The notes beneath the pieces are model-generated. The model worked only from the letters and a program-made list of their open reading frames with translations, had not been told where the DNA came from and searched no databases. From Lepeophtheirus salmonis (Eukaryota; Arthropoda; Copepoda; Siphonostomatoida; Caligidae), in NCBI RefSeq assembly GCF_016086655.4, contig NC_052135.2, positions 16,582,363-16,646,362 on the forward strand: DNA of 64,000 nt, written 5' to 3'. Position 1 is the first letter of the stretch. Every line of letters begins with the position of its first letter. Positions 12,601-24,781 of this stretch are shown here, in pieces. The position numbers and the translations under genes are program-made.

Positions 12601-13870
12601 AAATCCTTAATATAGGAAATAACTTGATATCAAAGAAAAACATTACTAATTGAATTAAATGTAGTTAGAAGATACTGAAACCCCGAAGATATGGCTAAAT
12701 TTGTATAATTAGTTTTGTTTTGATTGGATTAGGGACAAGGTAAGTAAGATAATTTTAGAAAAATATATTATCCTGGAAAATGTATTGATTACTCAACATA
12801 AATAAGAATGAATAATAGATGTATTAACATATTTTTACTTCTTCTAATGGTCTGATATATATGATAAAACTTGGCTCTGAGAACGGATGACTCAACAATA
12901 TTTGAGAAAACAAGGTATACATTTGATGAACAGTAAAAATTTAATTCCTTTTATTTGCTACGCCATTTTGACACCCATTTAAGTACTCGGCACCAGTTCA
13001 TAAATTCCTTTCACTCTACCGAAAAAAGGGTTTAACTTCCATATTACCGACAACAACAGTGCTGTTGTCACTTGAAAGTAAACAACTGGTAATTCAATAA
13101 GAGGGGGAAAAGATGAAAGGAGAAAAATCAATAGGATAACTTTATAAAAGTGTACAATAGGATAATTAAGCCACACAATTTCCTTACTTTTTAACCAATT
13201 ATATTTTTTAAATCTGCACGATTTTGGTCGCACTTAGCAATTTTACGATTGCAAAGTATAAAACTACATATGGATTACGGCCACTACACACTATTCATCC
13301 TTCTTTATCAAAATTCGTAAGATCGGTTGAACTTCGGTGTGCTAAGCCTGCAGTCTTATACGATATTATCCCCTTTTAAAGCTGAAAGTTACTATGTCAA
13401 CTGGTTCGAAATTCATAGATTCGTGAGTAGTGATATGTATTTTGCAGAGTGCAATGAGAAAGTGGGAGCAAGACTGGACTTACTTTTGAATTAAATAAAT
13501 ATTATTATTTAATATCATCGTAAAAATTTTCTTCCAGTTCGATTTATTATTATTATTATTATTTTATTGAGGGGGGGATAATAATAAAATGTTTTGAATC
13601 TTATCTATAGGATTTTGTTTGATATTGGCAATGTGTTGAGAAAAATAAAAGCGTGGAGATTAGGACAGGAAAACCGGTTGGTGCGTGTGCTCCTTCTTAT
13701 TTTTTGTTCATAGTTTAATAGATCGTCGTGATGTTCATGTCTCTTTCAGAATGATGAATTACTGCCAAGTTTGGGGGCAATTTTAAATATAGTCTTTGTG
13801 ATTTTAGTTAAAATTAAAAATAACGATTCTTTAGGATTTTAAATAATATTTAAAAAATAACATTCTGCTA
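12601..13870. other. Non-coding stretch with a TTA microsatellite
   Basis: No gene was recognised. A (TTA)n run lies at about 13543-13563, followed by a G7 run at 13571-13577 and ATA repeats. The 84-codon minus-strand frame at 12979-13233 has no recognisable domain and is probably chance. Confidence 0.5.
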
Positions 13871-13871
13871 T

Positions 13872-14350
13872 CAGGGGCATCCACAAGATTATATATATAT
13901 TTTAGTTTTTTGGGAGGGCGATTGGTGTTTTGATTTTTTTTTTGCAAAACAATCAAAAAATATACAATTTTATAATTAAGTTGCTTTTTAAAATTTATAA
14001 TTATTCACAAAAAATTTAATTTTTTGAATTTAAAAAAAAATATACTGATTTTTTCGAAAAATTAAAATTTTGGAAACAAAATTTAAAAAATTCACAGCTG
14101 TTCACCAAAAATTAAATATTTGAAAAAAAAATTCCGAGAATAACAATTTTTTTTTTTAAATTTCAAAAATTCCCACCTGTTATAAAGAAAAATCAAATGT
14201 CTAACATAAAATTTTTTTCAAAACAAATCAAATATTAAATCCAAAAAATTTGAAAAATATATAGTTATTAACAGGAATTTAATTTTTTGAAAAATTTAAT
14301 TAAATTTCAAATATTATATTTTTTGAATAAAAAATCTAATGTTAAATTTT
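13872..14350. repeat. Dispersed repeat with AT-rich degenerate tandem body (copy 1)
   Basis: The tract starts with CAGGGGCATCCA (13872-13883) and a small GC-richer patch, then runs for over 400 bp as a loose tandem of words such as TTTGAAAATTTAATTTTT on either strand. The same arrangement occurs at 20956-21365, where the head reads CAGGGGCGTCCA. The shared head shows that this is a defined element and not just AT-rich background. No coding sequence is present. Confidence 0.6.
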
Positions 14351-15185
14351 CTTAGTAAAAATCATAAATTCCTTAATTTGGTACATTTTATTTTTATTTT
14401 CATTTCACCTAGAAAAATAATAAATATTTAAATACGAGTAATAAACAAGAATCGAACTTGCAAATTAAACATTATTTTTCTGATTCCGATTTCATAAAAA
14501 ATGCCCAATTCTCCAATTCTAATTAATCGTCCCATCACAAATTATAATTTCCCTACACTAATACTGTAGAAGGTTCTCCTCTTTCTTGTATTACTTTATT
14601 TTATATGACTAAAGTCATATTACAGGCAGTTGATATTAACAAGGTTATAAACTCAGTTGTATCGTATGTCTCGCTTCAACCATGTTCTTGTGCTCTACAA
14701 AATGTCCATCCTTATTTAGACACCAGAATACAAATTAATTTTCCGCCTACTTTTTACAAACATATTTATCCACATATTAACATGATGTATTTTATGGCCA
14801 GAAGAGGCCTTAATGAATCGTGAGTTCTAATATACTAAATTTTTACGCACGAATACGATTCAAAGGAAATTAAATAAATAAGTAAATATATAAACTAGGT
14901 TGCATGCCGAATACACATTTAAAAAGTATCATCATCATTTATGTATAATTCTTGTTGTTGTTGTTCTTTGGTGGTGGTAGATATGGTTGTTTTATTTTTG
15001 GAGACAGAATCCGAACGGTTTAATGGCTTTATTTATATAGTTGCAAAGTTACTGGTGTGTGCGAGTCTTTCATCTCTCTCTCTCTCTGTTTCTGTTTCTT
15101 CTATAATAACCATTCACCAGTGACTATGTATATATATTCAGTTCAAATATGAACATACATTTATTTGTATAAACATATATATGTA
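14351..15185. other. Non-coding stretch with a TC microsatellite
   Basis: A (TC)7 run at about 15074-15087 is followed by TTTCTG words. Two short open frames (14605-14823, 14941-15123) have no recognisable motif; the second is built over simple repeats such as TTG and TC. Confidence 0.5.
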
Positions 15186-15352
15186 ATGCGTCAACATAAA
15201 AACAAAATTAAACAAAAAAGGGGAGAATACAAATTTAATTTTCACTTCATATATTTAAATTTTGTGGTATGAGTTAGATACCCAAGATTTTTTTCTATAG
15301 CTTAAAGTCATTATTTGATTTAAGAGACTTATATTGCTCCCAATAGGGCCAT
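15186..15352 (-). repeat. Family A inverted-repeat element, truncated
   Basis: The left edge GCGTCAACATAAAAACAAAA matches the inverted 3' terminus of family A, and the right part (TTTGATTTAAGAGACTTATA) matches the inverted internal sequence also seen at 58.85 kb. About 170 bp of the roughly 450-bp element remains; the far end is missing. Confidence 0.6.
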
Positions 15353-16485
15353 TCAAATAAAAACCTGTCAATTTTTCATATATATATTTTTTTTAATTGG
15401 ACTTTTTTAAATTTATTACAACAATATAGAGATTAAAATAATAATTAAATACATCAAGAAGGATTACGATAAAATTAATAATAAATAAACGTTATAGTTT
15501 AAAATTAACTCCCTAAATAAAACCCCAACCCTTCAATATTAATAACTTATGGTTTTTACAGACTCTATAAAATTATACTATTGACTAACATTACAAAATA
15601 TGTGTACATAAAATATGAAAATAATAAAGTTAAAACAGACAAAAACTAATTCTTCGATGTTCTTGTCCTCATCGTTACGTATCTACTTATTCAATATTTA
15701 AGGGTTGAATAGAACTTACATGACTATTTTGAGAAAACCTAACAATTTGTGCAGGATATTTCCATTCTCTATTCTCGTTACTGGGAACCCTGAAAGAAAA
15801 GCTTGTGTATCTTGCTAAAGACGCAATAAAAAATTTCTTCTAAGAGTGAAAGCTTATTAGACACCCAGAAGTGAGGTACTTGTATGCTTTAGCGCTAACA
15901 AAATCAAAAAAGAAAGCCCTAGATCCTGAGGTAGCCTTTTCCTTCACTTTGGGCATTCAAAAAAGGATATCATTATTTTGTTGTGACAATCAATTTGGGC
16001 TACTTTAAATAGTAAAAATTACCAAAGGGTTAATAAAAATGCCGCAGAAGAATACAAATATAATTTATTCTCCATGTGCAGAAAAAATTACTCCAGTGTA
16101 CTTTGGTATGGACGAGCTGCATATATGTATGATATACGTTCGTATATCCAGGTCATCTCTCTTTTAATAATAATTCAAAAAAAAAAGTTATATAAAACTT
16201 TTATTACAAATGTATGTATTTGCTGAACCCGCCAGGTGCATTCGTCATGTGTTTTTGATTACACAGATTGGTAAAAAAAAGTTTTTATTATTTATATTAA
16301 ATTTATTGAAAAATATATATATACTATTTTATTTTATTTTTTTACAATTTTTACTCTAATTTTCTGAAGATAAGATGCTTTTGTTGATGCCTCAAACACC
16401 TTTTTGCGTCTTTGGCTATTTGAAAATTCAGTTATTATTCAACTTTGTCTAATATTCTTTGCTTTTATTGTATAAGAAGGTGTTT
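15353..16485. other. AT-rich non-coding stretch
   Basis: No gene or repeat family was recognised. A less AT-rich patch at 15720-15960 carries stops in all frames. Confidence 0.5.
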
Positions 16486-16640
16486 TATCGACACCGTAGC
16501 GGTTGGGGCAGTAAAAATAATTAGTTTTATTGTGAGAGACAATAGTCTAGACAATTACTTTTTGATATTAACCCTTTACCTAGCTTTGTTTTGTCTTGAA
16601 TCCCTGACCAAAATGCATTAAAGGAAAATATGATTAAGTT
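16486..16640 (+). repeat. Retroposon-like family E fragment
   Basis: The segment containing GTTTTGTCTTGAATCCC and CCAAAATGCA, with GAGAGACAATAGT about 70 bp upstream, is shared in the same order with 27175-27266. It therefore represents an older copy of the same dispersed family. Confidence 0.5.
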
Positions 16641-17469
16641 TTAGTGGCCTGATTTTTGAAACTAGGCATTTCAAATTTTGGGCTAGGGATTAATAAATTT
16701 TTGTGTAAAATATATGTTTTACAACAGTGCCAAATTTAGAAATTAAGTTAGAACCAGAAAAAAGTAAATTACAAAGTTGTGCAATATAGTTGAAAGAAGG
16801 TTTGGAACAAATGTATTGTTATTATTTTTTTGGTTTTATTTAATATGATATTAGCATACAATTTTGAACGTGAGCCCACTGGGCTGCAACCACTGCATGA
16901 ATTAGCATTCCGATTAACCATTTATATCATAAGGAAAAATATTAATCCTGCTTCAATGCTCCAAGAGTTGCTTATATGAAATCTAAAGTGGTTTTATAAT
17001 TAGCAAATTTTTTGAATGTATAAAGTTTTGATTAGAGACATATTATGAAAAAAATTTAGAATTTTCAAACTGTATGAGTCCGTGTGGAACTATTTGAATC
17101 TGGTGGTATTTCTGATATTTTATTGTATTTCAACTCTTACATGTAAATATTTGATTATTTATATGAATTTATGAAGAAAATAAAATCATAATTATTTTAC
17201 TTCAAAATGAAAAAAAAATTATCATCCATAAATGGCTAAGAGTTATTTCTAACTCTCTGATCTGGGACCAGTCGTACTAATTTGATTATATTGAATGACG
17301 TTAAATCAGATGCCACCAATTATACCACCTTAATATGATTATCTCTGGAATTATTTGCGTTCCATGAATTTTGACATTTGCAAAACATTACTTCATGAGT
17401 GATCGTGTTTCTCCATCTTGAGAACTGACTAAGTATAAAAACAAAGGTAAATCTGTAATGCACTCATAC

Positions 17470-17640
17470 GCTATCTGAATGAGGTCAAATCTTGTTCTTA
17501 TTACAGGGCACGCCCATGTATATTCTTCATATGCCAAAAATCAGCTCGATCCATTTAACCGTTTCAGAGTCTATCAGTAGCAAACAGACAAACAGAAGTA
17601 CTTAAATATATTATAAAATATACTTTGTATAAATACGACA
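17470..17640 (+). repeat. Retroposon-like family E, 3' tail
   Basis: The stretch from 17532, with TCGATCCATTTAACCGTTTC and then AGAGTCTATCAGTAGC and repeated CAAACAGACA words, resembles the 3' ends of RTE-type LINEs and the SINEs that borrow them, where a conserved CATTYARCCGTTT...GAGTCTAT motif precedes a simple tail. It is matched by 27310-27372. An A/T-rich simple tail follows at 17603-17640. Confidence 0.5.
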
Positions 17641-20600
17641 TATCATGTACATGAAGAGCTAACTTTCATTCAGTTTGGCTAATTGGTTCTGTAGATATAC
17701 GAACTGTTCCAAACTGTTTAGTGCAACGGCCTAACCATGCATATTTTTATTTGTCTGTAAATGGGGGATTTTATAATGAAAAGGGCAATGAAAGGAAAAA
17801 TTGTATACAAGGAATATACAAACTGATTAAATCTAGACTAAACTATATAAATCCCGTCTCTTTAAAAGAGTTGAAAAGAGCAATTTTTATAAGTTGGATA
17901 GATATTTAGGTTAATTAGTCTGAAGAACAAAGAAAAACAGATTTAAAGTTATATATCTAGATTCTATAAATAATTTTTTGTATCGGTTGAGATCCTAATT
18001 ATAAATTGGTATTGAGTTTTATGATAATTTTTTACTAAAATTTCTTTTCAATTTTTACTAAGTTCATTTTATATAAGTTAAATGATTTTTATGATTAAAA
18101 ATGTACAAAATAATGTTTGTACTTCATGTAAAAATTTATTTTAATTCTAAATATAATATTTTCTTATAAAAAAACCAATTTTTGAATAAATAAATCCCTC
18201 ATTATAAAGGGTGAATTTGGAGATCAAAAAAATAAGCCTATGTTTTTCTTTTGCTTATAAATGAAAGGAACTCATTTGAAGCGTAAATAATAATTGATAT
18301 TTCATTTTCAAAAAGAATTAGCTTTCAGAGTTTCTCCTTTAGGAGCAGTATTGATTTGTTTACAACTTCTTGCAATGTAGGCAAGATAAAAATCAATTTA
18401 GATCATCTCTTTATCATTATCAGGTTTTTTGGTTAATTTTCATTGCGTATTTTTTAACCCAATTTTGTATGGGTTTTACCCAATTTATTTAGAATTAATT
18501 TAGGTTTGGTTGACTAACATAAGTTATAAAATATATGTTTTTTCTCTTCTTTTTTTTTCGTTTAAAGGGTTGGGTACCTCTTTCAGCACGCTTCACGACG
18601 AAAGGATGAAATTTTATGTGTATAATCAATGTAAAGGAATTACTCATTCTAATTTTTGTGTATTTTGAACATAAATTGACAATATAGTATATCATTGAAG
18701 AGTAGAGGAAAGTGATTAAATGTTTGATCTCATACGGATTGGCATTGCTTGAAACGAAGCCTAGAACCATAACTCTATACATATTCTATGTTATTAACTT
18801 GTATATGATTTTTACAATGACATGAAGAATGAATATCACGCACTGTCAACTGAACTTAACAGTTAAACTGTAGCCATTTTTTATTATATTTAACCAACAT
18901 CAAGTTCTATTTATGTTATATACAGATCCCCCCTTTTCCTCCCGAATGGATACTTCTTCATTTATAAACTGTATACACTTAAAGTGCTTAGCGCATAATT
19001 TGTATTTATATACATTATTCGTTGATAACTGTTAGATAAAACATGCAATCAAATATAAGACCCACAAGTTTGTTCAACTAACTCAAATCTGATATTTGAA
19101 ATTAAGCTATCAAATCACCATATATATTGTTGAAGTCTCTCACCATTGTTTCAAAAGTCATGATGTTAATTAACAAACAGATCCTTTCACATTTCTAAAA
19201 AGTGTAATTGCATGAATTTTTCATTATTATTTTATGAATTGTGTAGTACTAAAATAATTATTGCTAATCCATAAAAGATTAGTAAGTAAACGTGTTCTTT
19301 CGTGCGAAAATATATTACGTCCACTTAAATAAATATGCCATACTAAATTATAAGGGTCAATACCGACCCCTATACCTAATTAAGTACTAAGCATCATTTT
19401 ACAGAAAAAATAAACAACCTTAAATCCTAAAATTTTGAAAATACATAGAATATACATATTTATAATTCAATTACTTACCTATGATACCAAACTAAACAGT
19501 TACAGTAAATAAGCTAATTATTAATTTTGGTGTTACCCGGATAAAAAATTTAAAATATTAAATATCTACCAATCTTAATTATGGAGAGATTCCAGTCAAT
19601 TTGTTGGATCATATTAGAGTCTAATAAAGTAGCATAATCAAAATGAAAGTTTTAAACTATAATTCACACTCATGTTTTTATCAATACAGGCCAGCAATTT
19701 GAACTTACAGCCAATAATTGTTTAAAATATGTTAATACGTTAAGCATTAATGAAATATATAAATATATTATTTTTAATTTTTGTACATGATTGCTTTTGT
19801 GTTGACGTTGGAAATACATATATCGTTGTAAAAGTTTTTCTTCTAACCATGATTTATTACACTATAAACCAACATGAAATATTTAGGAAATAGAACAGGT
19901 GATAATTTGTATAATAAGTACATACAAAAGTGGACAAGGAAAAAAGTGAGAAAATATACTCTTCAAATAACATTTCAGAGTAAATATAACAATAATTTGA
20001 AACTTGTTAGTAGACACTTTGTTTACAAATATACAACAACACTTCTACTAGGGATCTGAATATTTTCAAAATGTTGATGAGTGTAGTAAAAACCACGTCT
20101 GAGAGAATGTTATACAAAATATAGTACCATAGAGAGGTGATATATTTCTGACAGATATCACTATAAACTATAGTGTTCCTTGCACAAGGATACGTTAGAA
20201 TTTTCAAAACAGAGAGGAATAATTATTAAGAACATTAATATTTTTTCTACTAAGATATACTTTATTTTTTTCAAGCTCACTGTAGTTTAGCCAATTTTCC
20301 CACCTAAGCCTATTATATTAAACTATATTTAATTGTGTGTTGAAACCTATACACTGGAATACTTGCCTCAATTAACTAATATAGATATATGCATTTTAAA
20401 GAGCAGTCAATAAATTTTACGTTTGTGTTGATAGCATTTAATTTTAATCTTTGAGATAGTTATGTTTTTCAATAACATTATCTAATATTCAAGGTGTGCA
20501 CAAAGCTAAGTAAAATTTATTCAGTTATAGTTATATTTTGAGTGAATGAATAAATCCTAACCAAGTAGGCAAATAGTATACATGTAAAAAAGGGAGCTCT

Positions 20601-20955
20601 TTCCTGTGAATCAAAAGTGTCAAAGAAACAAGACCTCACTCATACCAAATTATATTGGTCGTGGTACTATTTTTTTCCCACGTAAGATGTCGCTTTTTAT
20701 TTTAATACAAATGATGTAGCTTTATCATTTTCTCTTATGCCATATCCATAATTTTCTTTCCTTCTCAAAATTATCCTAGAAAATAAGTTAAAAGGTAAAT
20801 TCAGAGAAGCTGCGTAGTCAGTTATGGAACAATATTCAACTCTCCTAGTGGAGACTAAAATGTGTGGCTAAAATCATTCGACTAATATTGATCATGTGTC
20901 TTCCTTTCGCTTCTTTGTTTTAAAGCGTTACATCTGGGACTTTCAATTTTCTTCT
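17641..20955. other. AT-rich non-coding stretch
   Basis: No gene was recognised. Short open frames at 17721-17909, 18495-18782, 19874-20059 and 20007-20207 are lysine, isoleucine and tyrosine rich, as expected by chance in AT-rich DNA. A small inverted repeat CACTATAAACTATAGTG occurs near 20158-20176. Confidence 0.5.
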
Positions 20956-21365
20956 CAGGGGCGTCCATTGGGGGAGAGCTGGAGGGGCTGTAGATCTCCC
21001 CCAATTAAGTAATTTCAGCTTTTACCAGATATTTTCAGTTATGAAATTAAAATTTTTTGAAAAATTTAATTTTTGAATGTTTTAAAAACGAAATTTAAAT
21101 TTGAAAATATTTTGCTTTCTCTAAATAGCTATGGATTTTTGAAATTTTTTTCTCCGAAAAAATTAATATTTGAATTTCTTTTTCAATAAATTTTATATTT
21201 GAAAGTTTATTTTTGAAATTGTTTTCATTTTTTTTGCATGACATATAATTTTTCCACAATAACTGTAAATTTTTAATATTTTTATTATTTTAAATTTAAT
21301 TCAAAAAAAATTTCCCAAAAATGTAATTTTTAATTTTTTTTTTTTTTAAAACCAAATCTACTTCT
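20956..21365. repeat. Dispersed repeat with AT-rich degenerate tandem body (copy 2)
   Basis: The head CAGGGGCGTCCA (20956-20967) and a GC-richer patch containing GGGGGAGAGCTGG, with an inverted TCTCCCCC nearby, are followed by about 320 bp of degenerate TTTGAAAATTTAATTTTT-like words. It is the counterpart of 13872-14350. Confidence 0.6.
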
Positions 21366-22375
21366 CTCTCCCTTGATTTATTCGGAAGAAGTGAGAACGT
21401 TGCCAGTTTGTATCTTCGGAACCATTTTTCCTCTCTAAAAGTTTTAATAAACACAGTGAAATAATTAATTATAATAAGTAGCTAATTTTGAGAAAACCTT
21501 AATTTGGCAGAAAAGGAGTCATAAATGAATTATTCTCTGCATATAAATAAATATGTAAAATAGGAATAAATATAACATGTTATTTTGCATGTATGTATGT
21601 AAATTGTATGTACTTGCAAAAATATATATATATGAGTATGTATGTAAATAGTTGAGCTGCAATATGATACATTCAGCCATTACTTGTTATTGTTAGTATT
21701 TTTCGTACATTATATAAATTGTACTAATAAATGAATAAGAGAGTTAATTCAATCTTGTTAAAAACATGTACATACAAAAACATATACAAGGTGCACGATA
21801 AAAAATGGTGGACTGCAGAAGTCTCCTTATACTCATATTTTAAACGATACGAGATGGAATTATACAAATAAAATATAGTATTACTAATATAGCTTGTTTT
21901 TGTTTGAAGAAAACTGATGCAAAATTCCTGATGTAAGAGTAATAACAAAAAACAATAAAATCTTGACAAACCCAAAAATGTAAAGTGTATTTTATTATCA
22001 GCTATCGCTGTTCCTGCTTCTTTTCTCCTTACCAGGTTTATAATCGTTGATTGGTTGAATTATAATTACTTCTTGTTAAGCTGTGGTGACTTTTAAATAA
22101 TTATTAAATTATAATTCCGTAGTGCAGAAGATTTGGCCAAGAATTGATTAACTACCAACTGATTTTGAGCATTTTTTCTATTTCTTTTTTTATGAAAGAT
22201 TGCGTGATATAAACAAGAAAACTTAGTGATTAAAGTTGATGCTCTTCTTGATGTCTATAATTCTCAAAAAAAAAAAACCATTTTAGAGCTCGTTTGGTGT
22301 TGGAATTTGAACATTTGCTCAGAAAAGAGGAAGTATTAGTCATGTTGACCGTAAGCATTTTTTTTTTTACTCACC
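21366..22375. other. AT-rich non-coding stretch
   Basis: No gene was recognised. TA microsatellite runs occur near 21620-21632. The 83-codon minus-strand frame at 21724-21975 is hydrophobic and tyrosine-rich and matches no family known to me. Confidence 0.5.
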
Positions 22376-22379
22376 CATG

Positions 22380-22735
22380 TTTTTGGAGTTGCCAAACTAA
22401 AAAGTGTCTTTTCTTTTCCTAAGCTGTTATGATTATTATTTCATTCCTCAGGAATGAACTTCCTTTCCTACTTCCTTCAATTATATTCAACAACTGATGG
22501 AAAATTCGTTTGTCCTTATAAAAGACCGGAGAGTATAACCTTGAGGATTTGTTGCGGAGTTATAACTGTAAGTCCTTGTTGGACTCAGAGTAGAATAGAG
22601 GATTGATATCAGAGTAATTTTGCCTATATCCTTGTTTACTTCATTCTTCCCCTCCCCCCTCGTCATAAATGCTGTAGCTGATCTAATGAAACCTCAATTT
22701 GTTCGAGTTACCATGTTGATCTTTGGTTTCGAGTT
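22380..22735 (+). repeat. Family B dispersed repeat, copy 1
   Basis: It shares with the copies at 34.7, 55.5, 59.3 and 63.2 kb an ordered set of words: AGCTGTTATGATTATTAT, GAGGATTTGTTGC, GGACTCAGAGTAGAAT, GAGGATTG, CTTGTTTACTTC, and near the end GCTGTAGCTGATCTAATGAA and GTTACCATGTTG. There is no coding frame. Confidence 0.7.
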
Positions 22736-23374
22736 TCATCACTAATAATTATATGAAGAAATTAAAAAATATTTTATAACAATTCTACAAAGCTTATAAA
22801 GTAAATATTGCCCTTTTTTGAAGCTCTCATATATTTTTTTGTAATGCCTCCCATATTACCAAATTTGAATCTGTTAAACCATTTTTAGTGGGGTCTAAAT
22901 GCTACTACCTGTTCCAACTTCGAACCGAGACACGTGGAGTTCATATCTAGCTGACCAAAACGTCAAGCCCTGTTAGTATTTCCGACACCGTGTTAAACCT
23001 GTGATTGAAGTAGGGGCTTATTTATTCAATTTTGAAAGTTAATTAGTAAATAAGTACAATTTTTCAAAGTTTCATTGAAATAAATTGATTAATTAAACAG
23101 TTATTAACGATTCAATATTTCTGTACTTGACCCACCATTTTTTGTCGTGCACCCTGTACATATAAACATATTAAATACAGAGAGTAATAAATACACAAAA
23201 AATATAGCTTAATGAAGCAGCTAGAAACAAATCTACTGCTCAAATTGCCTCTTACACTAATGTATCATTAATTTTTATTTGTGCTTAATCATCATTTGAG
23301 TTGTAGATTGAATGCATGCTTCTATGATATTGTACATATTTAAAGTGTATTGAATATGAATTTGCTCTTTTTTG
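22736..23374. other. Non-coding stretch
   Basis: No gene was recognised. A mixed-composition patch at 22900-23010 has stops in every frame. Confidence 0.45.
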
Positions 23375-23607
23375 GATATATTAACACACAAGCAGACTAT
23401 ATTTTTTTCCTTAAAAATGAGTCTGGATTATATTTGTATTCTTTGACGAATTATCACCAATTTATTTTTATAAACCCATTGGATGACCCAAAAGTTGCAC
23501 TTAAGAAGGTCAAAATTTATCGTCATAGTAAAAAATGACATATTTTATTAAAAATATCAAATTAGAGCAAATCAGAATCTTAGATCAAATAAAGTTTTTG
23601 CACTAAA
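23375..23607 (+). repeat. Family A inverted-repeat element, truncated by another repeat
   Basis: The stretch AACACACAAGCAGACTATA followed by GGATTATATTTGTATTCTTT and GACGAATTATC matches the 5' part of family A in order and spacing. The similarity ends at about 23607, exactly where the GGGTCATACC terminus of a different repeat begins. The open frame at 23350-23538 is a by-product of this repeat. Confidence 0.65.
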
Positions 23608-23800
23608 GGGTCATACCATGTCAAATCAACCAGGGCATGTAATCCGACCCTCTCATATTTGAATGATTTTTGGCACAAACGCTCAAACTCATGAGTAAAT
23701 CAATTCTGTCAAATTTCAACACTTAATTCTTAATTGTTCATGAGATAGGAATACTCGTCCTGGTCTCTTTTAGACCTAAATTTTTAGCGTCACTTTAATG
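23608..23800 (+). repeat. Family F repeat terminus
   Basis: It begins with GGGTCATACCATGTCAA (23608-23624). A near match in inverse orientation, TTGACATAGAATGACCC, lies at 33996-34012. These look like the terminal inverted repeats of one DNA-transposon family. The far end of this copy was not located, so the right boundary is arbitrary. Confidence 0.45.
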
Positions 23801-24781
23801 TCTTATTACTGGACACAACTAGTTCTTGTATATTTTTGGATTCAAAAGAGCTTACTTTTTGAAATTTTGTACTACACTATTTTGAATTGTAGGGCATCCA
23901 AAAATCAAGTAAAAAATAAAGATTATTTAAATGTCTCATCATCTCAATTTAGATTTTATTTTAATCTGAAATTAATTGCCAAGTAATGGATCAAGAATAT
24001 AAAAAATGCACAATTTTTTATAGAATTAAAGTTCGAGATAATGTCTCGCATATGTAGGGACATTACTGCGCCAAAAATAATGTTGGCTTTTTTAAAATAG
24101 CTCTAAGGGACATGCCTTAATGTAAGATTACTTTTCTCTGAAAATTTGGTCTTTTTTACGTAAATCTAAAACTTATTTTATGATTTATATAGACTTACAA
24201 TAGAAAACTGAACTACAGTAGTTGATAATGTTGATTTGAAGTTGATAAACTAAATAGAGTATAATCAGTTTATAGTATATCATTTATTTCTAAAGCTGGA
24301 CCTAATTAAAAATAGTTTATAAATTATTTTTTGAGACTTAGAACTGTCGTTCTCTTGCAATTGTTGATGATTTACTAATGAATTGGAGCTATGTTTACGC
24401 ATCATGTATGTATTTACGTACTTATGTATAGACATAATAGAAAATATGACGGAAATTTATTCATGGATGAAGTAAAAATCTTTCTTAATTAGAATTGTTT
24501 CTTAGTTGAGATTATCATAATGTATTGTATATCAAGATATTTCCAACATATACTTCATATACTAGCAAAATGTTCGTAGGGTTATGCCAGAAATACTATT
24601 TTCTATTTTTGTTGACCAACTTATGGCTATTTTTAAGACAAGAATAGTTGTGAATAAAACATCGTGTAATAAAGGTCTTAATGAAATTTTAAAAAAAAAT
24701 TGGTTGATTTATTTATTTTATGTTATCAAAAATATTATTAAATACAAAATAATAAATATATAGCCATTATATAGGAATAAA
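23801..24781. other. AT-rich non-coding stretch
   Basis: No gene was recognised. The short frame 23798-23986 has no motif. Nothing resembling a promoter for the downstream pseudogene was identified. Confidence 0.5.

Noticed and set aside
13395..13420. GGTTCGAAATTC, resembling a polymerase III B-box
   Set aside because: No A-box or tRNA-like pairing was found upstream at a suitable distance.
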